Of a DNA stretch of 64,000 nt, positions 31,552 through 43,671 are shown in pieces; within the stretch, counting starts at the first letter, position 1, and each line of letters begins with the position of its first letter. The DNA comes from Petrosia ficiformis (taxonomy: Eukaryota; Porifera; Demospongiae; Haplosclerida; Petrosiidae): the NCBI GenBank assembly GCA_947044365.1, contig OX345641.1:1409960-1473959 (forward strand), in the 5' to 3' direction. The notes under the pieces were generated by a model. The model did not search any database. It had not been told where the DNA came from and worked only from the letters and a program-made list of their open reading frames with translations. A program made the position numbers and the translations under genes.

Positions 31552-33409
31552 TAGTATATAGATAATTTCATATGGTATGGATTTCCTGTAAAGACAAAAT
31601 TTATATGTACAGTTTGTCTTATTATCCTTTCAGTATGCAGCACAATATGTAGTTTATAATGATAATATCCTTGTATTCCTATTTCAGGAATGTATTTGTA
31701 TTTGTGTTTCAAATCTAAATGTAAGCATAATTTTATTACTATAGTACATATGGCCATCAGTCCTCTAATATCCAATATGGACGTGCCAACTTAGTATGCG
31801 AAATGTAGAGACAAGTTAAACCAAATTTGAACCTCAAAGTACCGATTAAAGTTTTATTGGTCTCAGTAGACCTGTAATTTATTTAGTAAGTTAACAACAT
31901 TATTTCTAATAATAATAATAAATTGATTTTATTTCTGAATAGAAAAATGATTAACTTGAATGTGTATCAAAATGGCAGTTTCTGTACATGTATAATTCAT
32001 TATAATTACTATAAATTGTAACAAACCACAACCCACCCATTATTTATAGTAACAAAACAACATGTCATAGTATATTTAGAAACTATAGAATTGAATCAGA
32101 CTATTTATGATGCGTTCCAGTGCCCTCTATACTAGAGCTCACTATATACATTTATGTTTATCGCATATCATATGTACTGACACCTGTATACATTATACAC
32201 TCCTGTACAGATATAGGTATAGCAAAATGTTGTGTGGGCATAGTTCCTACACTATGCATAAAGTATAAAATTTTGTAGTAACTGCATTACCAAAGTATTA
32301 TTAGTGGTGAGGTAGATGTGTAACATTACTAATATTAGAATATTATGCTATATTTGAATAAATATAATTATTATAATTATGTATGTACGTTGTTATGTTT
32401 GTGATGCTCAGTGCCAACTGTTTGTCTACTTAATATTCTAACACATTTCAGAAGTGAAAAACAGTGTGTATGAAATGATAATGGCCATTAAGAATATTAT
32501 CAGTGTGTTAGTAATACTGTTTCTCTATGCAGTGATAACTACAAATGCTCAAGAATGTGATACTTTACCATCAGACAGTACAATTGAGAGTAACCTGCAG
32601 AGTTTACTTGTTAGTGAAGCAGGAGAACCTCCTGATATTGATCCTAATCTACTCACTGTAATGTACACATGTATGGGCTCAGGGTATGACAATGTCCTAT
32701 GAATAAATATCATTAGTGTATTATCAGAGGATATTTCTGCTGATACTTGTGATTATAATGTACCAGTTAGTGAGGATAGTATATACACTGTTGAGATGTC
32801 AGTTAATAATATAATTGGGAGTAGTGAGAAGAGAACTTCTGATCCTTTTAGTAAGTTTACAATAATTGCAAATATCATGTTGTTATAATTATTATGTTTA
32901 TATCTCTCAAGTTGCTTCTTGGCTTAAAGATGTACAAGTTAAAGGCGTAACTAACGCATCAGCTACTATACATTATACTACAGTAGATTGTGTTTTTGAT
33001 GAACTAGACAATTTGAAAATTGAATTACGTACGTATAACTGGTTGTTCTATCATTGATCCTTCATCACCTGTGTTATATAAGAATGCTACAGATGGGAAT
33101 TTCAGTTTATCAGAATTACAACCAAATGATGTTCTGACATACACTTTACAAGTTATTACTGAAGTTATGGGTTCTACTGTTACTATTGGTGGGATTTGTG
33201 ATATAGTTTGTTAACTGATCAAAGTATTGATTCAATTGGAACTCTAACATACACTGAATAAGCAAGGCTATTTATACAAAAACTAACAATACACAAAAGA
33301 ATAAGAGGGCAAGAGCATAGAGAACAATAACACAATGATAAGGACTAAAAGGTACAAAAATAAGGACATATATCAATTAACACATAGTAATACTAAATGA
33401 AATTAAAAG

Positions 33410-33682
33410 TCAAACTGCCAAGTTGATTGGCAGCTTTGGGTCATAATATTTCTTCAACACTGCTGTAATCTCGTCCAGTGTCTTTGTACTGGGAGTTTCA
33501 GGTGCAAGCAGGTCACTCAATAGGGCATAAGTGGATGAGCCAATTGCACTCAGGAGAATGGGAACTTGTTTGACATCTGCAACAGAGTTTGCTGTGAAGT
33601 ACAGTTGAACACGTTCCAGGTAGGTTTTGATCGACTTGTTCAACTGTACTTCACAGCAAACTCTGTTGCAGATGTCAAACAA
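33410..33682 (-). pseudogene. Ty3/gypsy-type gag remnant, copy B
   Basis: 90 aa, nearly the same as 17793-18065, with the same truncation at the LTR-like repeat. Confidence 0.78.
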
Positions 33683-33707
33683 CCTCCCATTCTCCTGAGT
33701 GCAATTG
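33541..33707. repeat. 70-bp inverted repeat hairpin, copy B
   Basis: Arms 33541-33610 and 33638-33707, loop 27 bp. The same structure as at 17924-18090. Confidence 0.9.
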
Positions 33708-33809
33708 TTTCGGGGTGAAATTCATTGAGAGTTCCGAAATTTGAAGTAGCCATAGCTAAGGAGATAGTACACAATACTATCAACTTTACACTTCGATGTG
33801 CAAACGATC

Positions 33810-35540
33810 ATGGATGAAGTAATATCGCCAACCGTTTTCAATGAACCTGAGGACGAGAGTTCAGCTTCTCCACGACACCTCAGTACTATTCCAAACAGTA
33901 GCATTAACCTAACATTAGAAAATGAAGATCTTTGGAGAAAGTTCTACAATGTTAATACTGAAATGATAATCACTAAACCAGGAAGACATATGTTTCCCTT
34001 CTTTTCTGTTTCTGTATCTGGTCTTGAAGAGAAACAGAAATATATCATGAAGATGATTTGCAACGTGTGATGACCATTATAGATACATTGATTCTGTAGG
34101 GATTGACTGTGGCAGAGCAGACGATCATATTAAGAAACTCCTTTCATATACTCATAAAGATTCTCCAGTGTCAGGAAGATATTTGGATATAGAATAAAGT
34201 ATGTTTTAAATATGTGAAATTGACAAACAACTGAAAACCTCCAAAAGGTCAAATCACTCTTAATTCAATGCATAAGTATATACCTTGTGTTGTGGTCCTA
34301 AAGTACAAGTCTAAAAAGAAACCTGAAATTGTCCGTGTGCAAGATTTTCCTCTGGCTTCTTTCTTTGCTGTTACTGAGTATCAAAATGATCAAGTAACAC
34401 AGCTTAAAATTGACAACAACCCATTTGCTAAGGCTTTTCGAAATTGTCCATCAGATGTAGAAGGACGAGTGTTCAGCTTCTCCAGGACACCTCAGTACTA
34501 TTCCAAACAGTAGCATTAACCTAACATTAGAAAATGAAGATCTTTTGAGAAAGTTCTACAATGTTAATACTGAAATGATAATCACTAAACCAGGAAGACA
34601 TATGTTTCCCTTCTTTTCTGTTTCTGTATCTGGTCTTGAAGAGAAACAGAAATATATCATGAAGATGATTTGCAATGTGTGATGACCGTTATAGATACAT
34701 TGATTCTGTAGGGATTGACTGTGGCAGAGCAGACGATCATATTAAGAAACTCGTTTCATATACTCATAAAGATTCTCCAACGTCAGGAAGATATTGGATG
34801 TCGAATAAAGTATGTTTTAAATATGTGAAATTGACAAACAACTGAAAACCTCCAAAAGGTCAAATCACTCTTAATTCAATGCATAAGTACATACCTTGTG
34901 TTGTGGTCCTAAAGTACAAGTCTGAAAAAAAAACCTGAAATTGTCCGTGTGCAAGATTTTCCTATGGCTTCTTTCTTTGCTGTTACTGAGTATCAAAATG
35001 ATCAAGTAACACAACTTAAAATTGACAACAACCCATTTGCTAAGGCTTTTCGAGATTTTCCGGCAGATCTAGAAGGAATTATGCAAAATAGTGGAACCTC
35101 AACCACAAGTTCTCCTCGTTGCTCTCTTCCTCCTCCCCTCCTGAGTGTATGTCCTCTAGTACCTTGTGCTGTGGTTCTAAAGTACAAGTCTAAAAAGAAA
35201 CCTGAAATTGTTGATGTGCAAGATTTTCCTATGGCTTCTTTCTTTGCTGTTACTGAGTATCATAATGATCAAGTAACACAACTTAAAATTGACAACAACC
35301 CATTTGCTAAGGCTTTTCGAGATTGTCCATCAGATCTAGAAGGAATTATGCAAAATAGTGGAACCTCAACCACAAGTTCTCCTCGTTGCTCTCTTCCTCC
35401 CCCCCCTCCTGAGTGTATGTCCTCCAGTATCACTAACAAATGCACATTCTGAGAACTCAGGTTTACCTTATGGATGGGAGTTCGTTAACTCGATACAGTA
35501 TGGCACATACTATGTCAATCATAATAACTGGACAAAGTGA
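33810..35540 (+). pseudogene. T-box/WW fragment with internal reiteration, copy B
   Basis: The first unit (33810-34463) repeats copy A up to [16 protein letters not shown]. It then jumps back to the start region (CAGCTTCTCCAGGACACC at 34474) and runs again to about 35155. It then jumps once more to the [14 protein letters not shown] part, reaching the WW-like end (LPYGWEFV...YYVNHNN) at 35540. The block containing [15 protein letters not shown] (or YHNDQ) therefore occurs three times. Stops and frame breaks remain. Confidence 0.8.
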
Positions 35541-36617
35541 AGATAAAAGTATCCCTATGACTGCTTTGTGGTGTCCAGCATTCAGTAATCATGGCTAACT
35601 TTATGATGCCTGAAACACATAAGCCTATTATAGTTATTATTTTGATTATCTACTCTGTTTACCTTTTAGAGAACCTTGTAGAACTTTAAGAATATATTTC
35701 CAACTCATTATCAACATCCCATCCTCGTCCCCAAATGTGATATAGTTTATTGATCAAAGTATTGATTCAATTGGAACTCTAACATACATTGAATAAGCAA
35801 GGCTATTTATACAAAAACTAACAATACACAAAAGAATAAGAGGGTAAGAGCATAGAGAACAATAACACAATAATAAGGACTAAAAGGTACAAAAATAAGG
35901 ACATATATCAATCTACACTTACACATAAACCCACAAAGTAATACTAAATTAAATTAAAAGTCAAACTTCCTTTAGAGGTTTAGAGTTCAATTACCACAAG
36001 ATTCATACTGGTAGTATCACTGTGTCACCTACACCATCATCTACTACTACTGTTCCTGTGTAGACTGTCCTATTTAAGAGAAGCTCTGAAATTATTTTAT
36101 TTATGTAATGTAGTCTCTGTATTTGCTATGTGTTAAATACTTAATTTTATTATCACCCTCCTAGCCTCATTTTTGTTCATGTTATATATACTTACCTTTG
36201 TTCTGTTACTGGCCCCATAGGCCCTCATCACATGTATGCTAATGTTTTGTGTGTTATAGTCAGTCATGTTCCTGTTCCTGTTGTATGAAAATTGAGTCAA
36301 GAACTTCATTACTCCATTCATTGTTAAGTTGCATGCAGTTTGGGTTTAGTCATACCCAGCTTATAGACATTTCTACTAGTGCATAGATTTCAAGAAAGGA
36401 CACACCAACTACCACAAGAACATTAGTTACTATCAGAGCTACTTCATCAGGTAAGTGATGTACTGTATTCAGATCGAGAACATAAATTTTCATATTCCAC
36501 TTCTCATCCTTTATTAGTGAATATTGTAGCATCAACCTGTTCTCCATGTGATAGTAGTTCTGAAGGTATGTGTAATACTGAAACGATGCAATATTGATGA
36601 TATTCGTTACATTACAG

Positions 36618-36886
36618 GTCTATTTGCTCCTGTATCAGCTGGTATAACATTAGCTATCAGTGTTCCTGTGTCATCCATTATATCATCTCTTCTTACTCTT
36701 CTTGTTTATTTGTGTTATGGGAAACGTAAAGGAAACTACTCCATCAACACTACTGGTCCTGTTTATGACACCCCTTTACCTGATAGTAATGTTATCAGAA
36801 CCAGTGAATTTCAAATGAAGGGTAATGAGGCTTATGGTCATGTGACTAGTGCTCCCAGATCCACTTCAGAATATGAGATAGTTTGA
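36618..36886 (+). CDS. Transmembrane and cytoplasmic tail exon of FN3 receptor B
   Basis: It parallels 20113-20384, with one Leu codon fewer in the helix. The tail has VYDTPL, AYGHV and EYEIV. The preceding stalk exon has one Cys changed to Ser (DSSSE). Intact exon in a broken gene. Confidence 0.58.
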
Positions 36887-37874
36887 CTCATAAATGTGCA
36901 ATGTGTAGAAGATAAGACAGTTTTGCCAGGTTACTTATTTGTGTACATGCATATATTTAGTGACAGTTAATTGACAGTTAATTGACAGTTAATTTTACCA
37001 TGTGCTTGTTCTTAGATCTTTCTGGAACATTCTACTGAGTCTAGAACATTCTCATGTGTATAAAAGAGTGATTTTGTTTCTGTATTGTTCAGTTCACTTA
37101 CTTGGTTACTTAGTCTGTTAGTTTTTTTTTTTTTTTGTCACCAATAACTCTAGTAACACGCAAAGACCATTGAGCATCAACTTTCCACCGATTTTCCAAT
37201 ACAATGTTCATTTCTTTCTTTTCAACTCTTATAATTATTATTAAAGAATCGAAGAAAAAGGAATAGTAATAATAGTTTGTTCAGTTTCAGACATGATGAT
37301 TTGGAATAGAAAATTGAGTGTTTGAGCTTTATCAATGATGTCAGTTACACTTCAAAACCCAGTATTCAGAAAGGTAGAGCACTATTGCTATCAGAAAGGA
37401 ATTATTACCAGACTACTATAACATCTAATCCCAAAATGTCTAATCTAAGCATGTGTGAGTGCTAATTGAAGTCAAGCTTTGGTTCCCACAATTGTTCCAA
37501 GAAAAAAATATTTTTTTGTGTGTAAATACCTAACTGTTTTGTGTCAGTGGCCAGATTGAATTATATTTCATTGTCACCTTTTAGATATTCTGGGATTGAA
37601 CATTACGGGAAGATTCTCAGCAATGAATGATATTCATTGCATTATAGGGGTACTTAATCTTAATTTTTAGACTGAACATTATATTCACAAGATCAACACA
37701 TTATGCAAAATAATAAATGAGCCACTATACGTATGTATTATCTGAGGTGGTTAATTCATCTGAGAGGTGGTTAATTCATGCTGAGTGGTGGTTATTACCG
37801 ACTAGTGTGGGCAGAACACTGCGTATACATGTACATGTATGTACAATTGCACATTCAGTCTTCTATCTTAATAG

Positions 37875-37970
37875 GCCTTTACCAAACAGCTTATGATATG
37901 TTATATGCTGTGACTCGTCTTCCTCTTTTCTCAATGGTTCTCATATTTCTGTCCACAAAGGACAAGGAAG
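37875..37970 (+). pseudogene. Second duplicated penultimate exon of SPAG1-like gene
   Basis: 96 bp, with the same borders as 5951-6046. It encodes [20 protein letters not shown]. Isolated exon at the right edge of block B. Confidence 0.9.
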
Positions 37971-38010
37971 GTTGGTATATCCATGTACATGTACTTAAAA
38001 TTATAGCATA

Positions 38011-39028
38011 ACTTATATTGTACTATATGTATGTGTCAAATAGTGATTATATACATAACAAATTAGCCCTGTAATTATTAATTGCACATATTAATTATTG
38101 ATCAATTAGTATATATGGACATGGCATGGCATGGCAATGTTTAATTTGACACAGATAATGACAAGAGACCCTAAGATTGAGGGGTGTGTCTATGAATTTG
38201 CAAATATTCTTATTAATGACGAGAGGATCACAAATAATTATGTAGATTGTTATTTTCCTAAGCCAGAGTGCCTTTGTGGCTGTGTTTTATGACTTTTATA
38301 AGCCATTGTGGCTGCTTGTTTGTTTGTTAATTGTTTCTACGCCTATTGCCAGCATGCTAGGCACACGAATTTTCATGTAATGTCAATTTATGTTTCCATG
38401 AGAACTGCAATAATTAAATTGCTAAAATATTGGTTAGTACAGTTGCAAGGAATGCATTAATTTCAATTGATTGTCATAGAGGATGTTGTGGCTACATGGA
38501 TGATATTACTAAGACACTATGTGCACCAAGTATAAAAATGTACACCATAAATGAAATTAGGTGTTTGCAGGCTTCAAAATCCTTTTGTTGGCCAAACACT
38601 GCCAGATACAATCGCTTTGTATGGTAAATAAGTGAATTCTTGTTATGAAATATGAATTTCAATTTAGTTTGTCAATTATCATAAAGGATGTTGTGGCTTG
38701 CTACATGTATGATGTTAGATTTGTTACTATGTTCATGTAGGTACAACAGAAATAATTAAATTTCATCTTGCTACTTTAAGACCAGAATTTTAATATGAAT
38801 GCGACTGGAATTGTGCTAGAATCAATATGATAGCTCAACAAACAAAAAAATGATTTGTCTGAAAAAGATTTTGCCAGTTTTCTTACCATCCGCTGGTTTT
38901 CTACCTTAAAACAACGATCTTTGGACTTCTAGAAGGTATTGATAATTATAAAAACACCAGATATGAAATGTTTATATATACATTAATATGTTAACTTTCT
39001 TAATTAATGATACTGCTAAGTTTAACTG
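38011..39028. repeat. Intergenic interval with dispersed repeat
   Basis: No gene is seen. The stretch about 38790-38965 (ATGAATGCGACTGGAATTGT, TTTGTCTGAAAAAGATTTTG) has a second copy at about 48205-48395 inside the kinase gene. Confidence 0.55.
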
Positions 39029-39032
39029 TTAA

Positions 39033-39645
39033 GGTGGTACTAGGGAGTGGGCGGATGCGACTCCAATCAGTTTCAAAATAGAATATTATATAATATGACT
39101 CTAACCTGGTGTAATAGCAACCTTCAAATCTTCCGATCAGCTTTATATTGTCCTGTAATTGAAGAAATATTGTTAAAATTGCCATTTTTCCAATTAACAT
39201 AAGTACAAAACCACAAAAGCCACGCCCACCATACATGGCGTGCACCAAGTACAATGTATTTTCAGAAAAGTTATGAAGCCGTTTTCTGCAAATTCATTTT
39301 ACTTTTAAAGTTACAAGAGGCTGAAGAAAGCTGAATTCTGTAGCTTTTAACTGAAACCATAAAATTTACCTTTCTAGACACTACAAAACTCCTATCTTTC
39401 TCAGAGAGCAACTACAGTTACCCCGCCATTGTTTAGCACCCACCGCACCCTCCACCACCCGTGGGCTGTGTTTAGCTTTGTTTCTGAAAATAAACTATCA
39501 GTGAAAACATTTAGACCCAATAATTATACCCCCGGGTGGGTGTGGCTTCCAAAAAATACAGAATGGAACAGATTGTATGCAGCAAGAAGCTTGCAAGACT
39601 AGAAACTGATTGGAGTAGCATCCGCCCACGGAAAAGACTACAACC
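39033..39645. mobile_element. TTAA-flanked MITE (piggyBac-like)
   Basis: TTAA lies at 39029-39032 and 39646-39649. The inverted ends share GGGCGGATG, then ACTCCAATCAGTTTC, over about 42 bp with a diverged outer part. No coding sequence. The TTAA duplication suggests a piggyBac-mobilised element. Confidence 0.78.
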
Positions 39646-39726
39646 TTAAGAATTATCTCTATTATTTTAGCAGAAATGTGCGGGCGGCCATTTTGTTCCC
39701 GTGCTATCCGACGGTACTCTGATTAA

Positions 39727-41450
39727 CCCTTTTAAGGCGCTGGGCGTGTATATACAAATTTGGTCTCCCCAAAGCAATACCAGAACCAGAACGTCGTCAT
39801 AATCACATAAAGTTAATTAGCAGGGGTCACCCCTTACGAAGTATTGCCCTTGACTGTATAAAAAATAGTCCTAAGGCTAAAACAGTACACAGGTGTATTG
39901 TAGTAGGTAAAACAGTACATGTATGAATGTATTATTTATGTGATTTCACATTTTTTAGGCATGTACTGTATAAAGGATATGCGTCCCTTGAAACCAATCA
40001 TGCGCTCATCAATAGACAGCTCCCTTCCCAAATTGTAGTTACATTTAAAATTTTGTAAAAGTTTCTCCAACACAGGGCGCACTTTATATAGGGCATCATA
40101 ACCAGTTTCACCTTTTTTGGGCATCATTTCGCTATTGTTCAAGTGTAAAAATTTGAGAATACAAGAAAACCAGTCTCGGGACATAATTTGGGAGAATGTG
40201 TTCGAACTAAATGGCCAGGAGGTAACCCAATAGTCATCCAATCTAGGGTAGTGTATAACTCCCATTACTATTACCATAGCAAAAAACTTCATAAGTTCAA
40301 TGGATGTGAATGGTTTCTTTTTCCACTCATTTACCCTCGACCTAGGTGGAGGAGATTCCTTCTCAAAAAACTGTGTGGCATATAGATTTGTCTGGTCAAC
40401 AATCAAGTCCACAATATCATCGGTCACAAGCAATTCAAAGAATTCTAATGGATTTTTATTGGTCATATCATTACAGCAGCCAGATGACCAGTTGACTTCT
40501 TGGATGTCTATCCCATTTTGTTCTTTGTCAACATTACCATTATCATCACCATCACCACCATCATCATCATCATCATCATCATCATCATTACTGTTTATTT
40601 CACTATCATTATCGATTTCATCTCCCATTCTTGTAAGCAATTCATCTTCATCTATATAACCATCAAAGTCATCATCACTGTCTCCATCACTGTCCATCAT
40701 AATATCTATTACATCACTAATATTGAATTTCTTTGCCATTATATATTATAATAATATAATAATATAATAACAAGTGTATATAGAGAAAAAAACATCCCTA
40801 TATTTGCTTTGTGATGACTATGTATTAAGCATTGCTGATGGCACTAGTGTCTCTACCTTTCTGTGTACTCCTAGGGCCTGAAGACGTAAGTGTAAGCCTA
40901 ATTGCAGTCTAACTGCACAGATGTCTGATGAACTGACTGAGGTACTCCTTCAAGGTTCTAAATGATGACTTCCTCGTGTCTGAAACTCAACAACTTATCA
41001 TACTTACTTGTTAAAGATTCTTGCATAATATCTATACTGTTTCTCTGCTATATACAACAGTTATTAGCAGTTTTACATCCTTTCTGAATCTTCCTGGCTG
41101 GTCTGTAGCTCAAACGCGCGTTCTTTTACGCGCCACGCCCATTAATTGACCGAGCCCCCGGGAATGACGCAACTTCCTTAACTACATATACAACGCATAG
41201 TCGCGCAAGTGACACAAGAATATATATATATATATAATATATATATATATATACATTAAACCCCGTGGAAAGCAATTATAGGGATGGCCCTACGGGCCAT
41301 AAAAACAACCACAAGAAATAGTTTACACAGTAACCACTTGAAAAGACTGCTGCTATAATAATATTTTTACACCTGGTCATTATATAATGACCACCGCGCA
41401 TTCAGGAAGTCGCGCGCAGTCATTATATAATGACCGTCGCGTTAAAAGAG
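39727..41450 (-). mobile_element. piggyBac element, internally shortened
   Basis: The left end TTAA + CCCTTTTAAGGCG (39723 on) is matched in inverse at the right end (CGCGTTAAAAGAG, then TTAG, a decayed TTAA, at 41451-41454). Near the right end are two palindromes, GGTCATTATATAATGACC (41375-41392) and GTCATTATATAATGAC (41419-41434). They may be subterminal binding sites. The transposase frame lies on the minus strand. About 1.7 kb in all, shorter than intact elements. Confidence 0.78.
39936..40739 (-). pseudogene. piggyBac transposase, N-terminal half
   Basis: 267 aa from ATG 40739. It has an acidic Asp-rich N-terminus, then the DDE_Tnp_1_7 core start: FTSIELMKFFAMVIVMGV, PRLDDYWVTSWPF, IMSRDWFSCILKFLHLNN and LSIDERMIGFKGRISFIQYM (containing the first catalytic Asp). 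The frame stops right after MPKKCEIT. The remaining catalytic Asp residues and the C-terminal zinc-binding region are missing, so it should be inactive. Confidence 0.88.
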
Positions 41451-41490
41451 TTAGCTAACCAATTGAGTGACTGTCTATAGTGTGTATGAG

Positions 41491-42174
41491 ATGATAATGG
41501 CTATTAAGAATATTATCAGTGTGTTAGTAATACTGTTTCTCTATAAAGTGATAACTACAAAAGCTCAAGAATGTGATACTTTACCATCAGATAGTACACT
41601 AGAGAGTATCCTACAGACTTTTCTTGTTAGTGAAGGAGGAGAAAGTCCTGGTATTGATCCTAATCTACTCACTGTAATGTACACATGTATGGCTCAGGGT
41701 ATGACAATGGGCAGTTACAGGGAATTGTCTGTGATTGTCACATATAATATTGTTCCTAATAGTCCACAATCAAAACAGTTTGACTTGCAGTGTGTTTCGT
41801 CAGGAGGTATTACTGGCTGGCAGGGTATAATTGGTTCTCTTGATTCTGCCCCATCTGGTTTTGAATCTTTAGAAACCAGAACTAACTGTTCTCAATGTAG
41901 AGAAAGTGCTAGTAATGATCATGATTGTGTAGGTAAGTAAATTAGTAGTATATTACCCCTATATAATAATATAATTATTATTATTAATATGTTCACTCTA
42001 CCATACTGTAGCTTGTCATCCAGATTGTAATTATGGTCTAATGAGATGCACGGGTACTGGTAATGATGAGTGTTGTCCATTATTTGATAATGGAATGTGT
42101 GCTACATCATGTAGTCAAACCAATCATATAGCCAATGAACAAAATAACTATACATGTTGTAAGTCCTATTTATT

Positions 42175-42211
<37 letters not shown>

Positions 42212-42267
42212 TTATTTATCTATTTATCTATCTATCTATCTAGCTATCTATCTATCTATCTATCTAG

Positions 42268-42307
<40 letters not shown>

Positions 42308-43127
42308 TTATCTATTTCACAGCTTGTGAACTCTCATGTGGTTCTGGTTATGTACTAGATTCAACTAAATGTATGTGTAATCTAACTGATATATGTGAGG
42401 CACAGTCTCCATGTGATAATGGAATTTGTATACTGTTGTCTCAACCTGATGAGTATTATTGTAACTGTACTGGTACTGGTTTTAATGGACCAAACTGTTC
42501 TTCCAGTGGTAAGCTATACCTGAGTATGTACATAAATACATGTGAACATACACTGTACTATACTAATGTAGCTTCACTGTATGAAAGTACATTATGTACT
42601 CTAATCATGCTATACGTAGTTAATATATATAATATATTACATATGTATGCATTGACATTCATAATAGAAAGAAGCAGAATTTATAATTTAATTATATAAT
42701 CAATGAAGGTTTCCAAACCTTCTTTGTGCGTTTAATATGAGATAATTATAAGACATGATAATTGATTATAATTGGTACAAATATGCTATCATGCAGTAAT
42801 AACAACATGAATAACCATAACTTGCATTCTTGCAACTGTACTAACCAATACATTTTTGCAGTGTATAAACAATTATTATCTCTTCTACTCAATGTTGTTC
42901 TTTTTTCACCTATATATATATATATATATATAGCTTCTGAAGGATCTGATGTTTGTATGAATGATTGTAATAGTGAAGGTCAAAGACAAGCTACACAATA
43001 TGAACTAATGTGTTGTGATACTTCTAATTTGGGAAACTTCATTAAATTCCAGGAAGACAACCATCGAATCCGTTACATATCATGTCCACTGACTATACCA
43101 GACTGGTGTAGTTATTATGAGGAGTGA
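41491..43127 (+). CDS. Secreted cysteine-rich/EGF protein, array copy 4
   Basis: Exons 41491-41932, 42012-42158, 42323-42508 and 42934-43127 (TGA) give 322 aa. The signal peptide is of the copy 1 type (MAIKNIISVLVILFLYKV). All module cysteines are kept. Intron 2 is short here and consists almost only of TATC repeats (42177-42318); it lacks the MITE found in copies 1-3. The gene starts just 40 bp right of the piggyBac terminus. Secreted, function unknown. Confidence 0.8.
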
Positions 43128-43340
43128 TGTCATAATACACTATATATAATTATGTCCCAACTTGTAGTAGATTGATTAGTAGTATATATATATGTACAGT
43201 TTGTGTTATTATCCTTTCAGCATGCAGCTCAATATGTAGTTTATGTATGATGCTTACATTTATAATGATAATATTCTTGTATTCCTATATCAGGAATGTA
43301 TTTATATTGCAAATCTAAATGTAAACTACTTTATTACACA

Positions 43341-43671
43341 CACTGCAAAAACAAAATTGTTAAAATAACTGATTGATTGGTTATTATAGTTTCATGTATG
43401 GTCATTCTGTTGATGTTACTGAAACCCTATTTTGCTAACTTTGTCACATGTTTCATGACACTGATAAAATTTCAAAGTATTAGATTATGAGTTTGCAGGT
43501 TTTCTATTACTAGAAGCTTTATAAATGAAAATTTAATGAGGAAGTTAGCAAAATAGGGTTTCAGTAACATCAACAGAATGACCATACATACAACTTTAAA
43601 TCCTTGCAACTGTAATAAAAAATCAATCAGTTTTTTAACAATTTGTTTTTAACAATTTTTTTATGGCAGTG
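43341..43671. mobile_element. CACTGCAAAA-family MITE with nested palindrome
   Basis: It starts CACTGCAAAAACAAAATTG and ends ATGGCAGTG in inverse. Within it, 43396-43441 and 43542-43587 are perfect 46-bp inverted copies around a 100-bp loop; the outer MITE sequence is interrupted by them. Confidence 0.75.

Larger units (their letters stand above)
33197..35963 (-). mobile_element. LTR element with gag remnant and reiterated T-box fragment, copy B
   Basis: LTR-like repeats at 33197-33412 and 35736-35963, both TGTGATATAG...AAAAGTCA. The gag remnant is at 33410-33682 (-), the hairpin at 33541-33707 and the T-box material at 33810-35540. It is about 850 bp longer than copy A because of internal duplication. 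Confidence 0.7.
32475..36886 (+). pseudogene. FN3-type membrane receptor, copy B, disrupted
   Basis: It has the same organisation as copy A. ATG 32475 starts the family signal peptide and CDTLPSD exon. In B the frame at LLTVMYTC is intact where A has an extra base, but a deletion just after the CDTLPSD/FN3 junction brings a stop at about 32700. The second FN3 exon starts at about 32912 and shows the same frame shift as A near 33030. The LTR element occupies 33197-35963. Stalk and tail exons are at 36518-36565 and 36618-36886. The tail differs from A by VYDTPLPDSN and NEAYGHV and keeps all three tyrosines. Probably a pseudogene. Confidence 0.72.
30763..38011. repeat. Block B: segmental duplicate of 15664-21353
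   Basis: Collinear and very similar through intergenic DNA, FN3 exons, LTR element, T-box fragment, tail exons and the SPAG1-like exon. Differences: B has the hAT insertion, a deletion of about 65 bp in the first FN3 exon (32700), and a reiterated T-box part. A has the palindrome at 16014. Confidence 0.85.

Noticed and set aside
38430..38627. 65-codon plus-strand frame
   Set aside because: Short, no motif, no splice context, and lies in MITE-like intergenic sequence.
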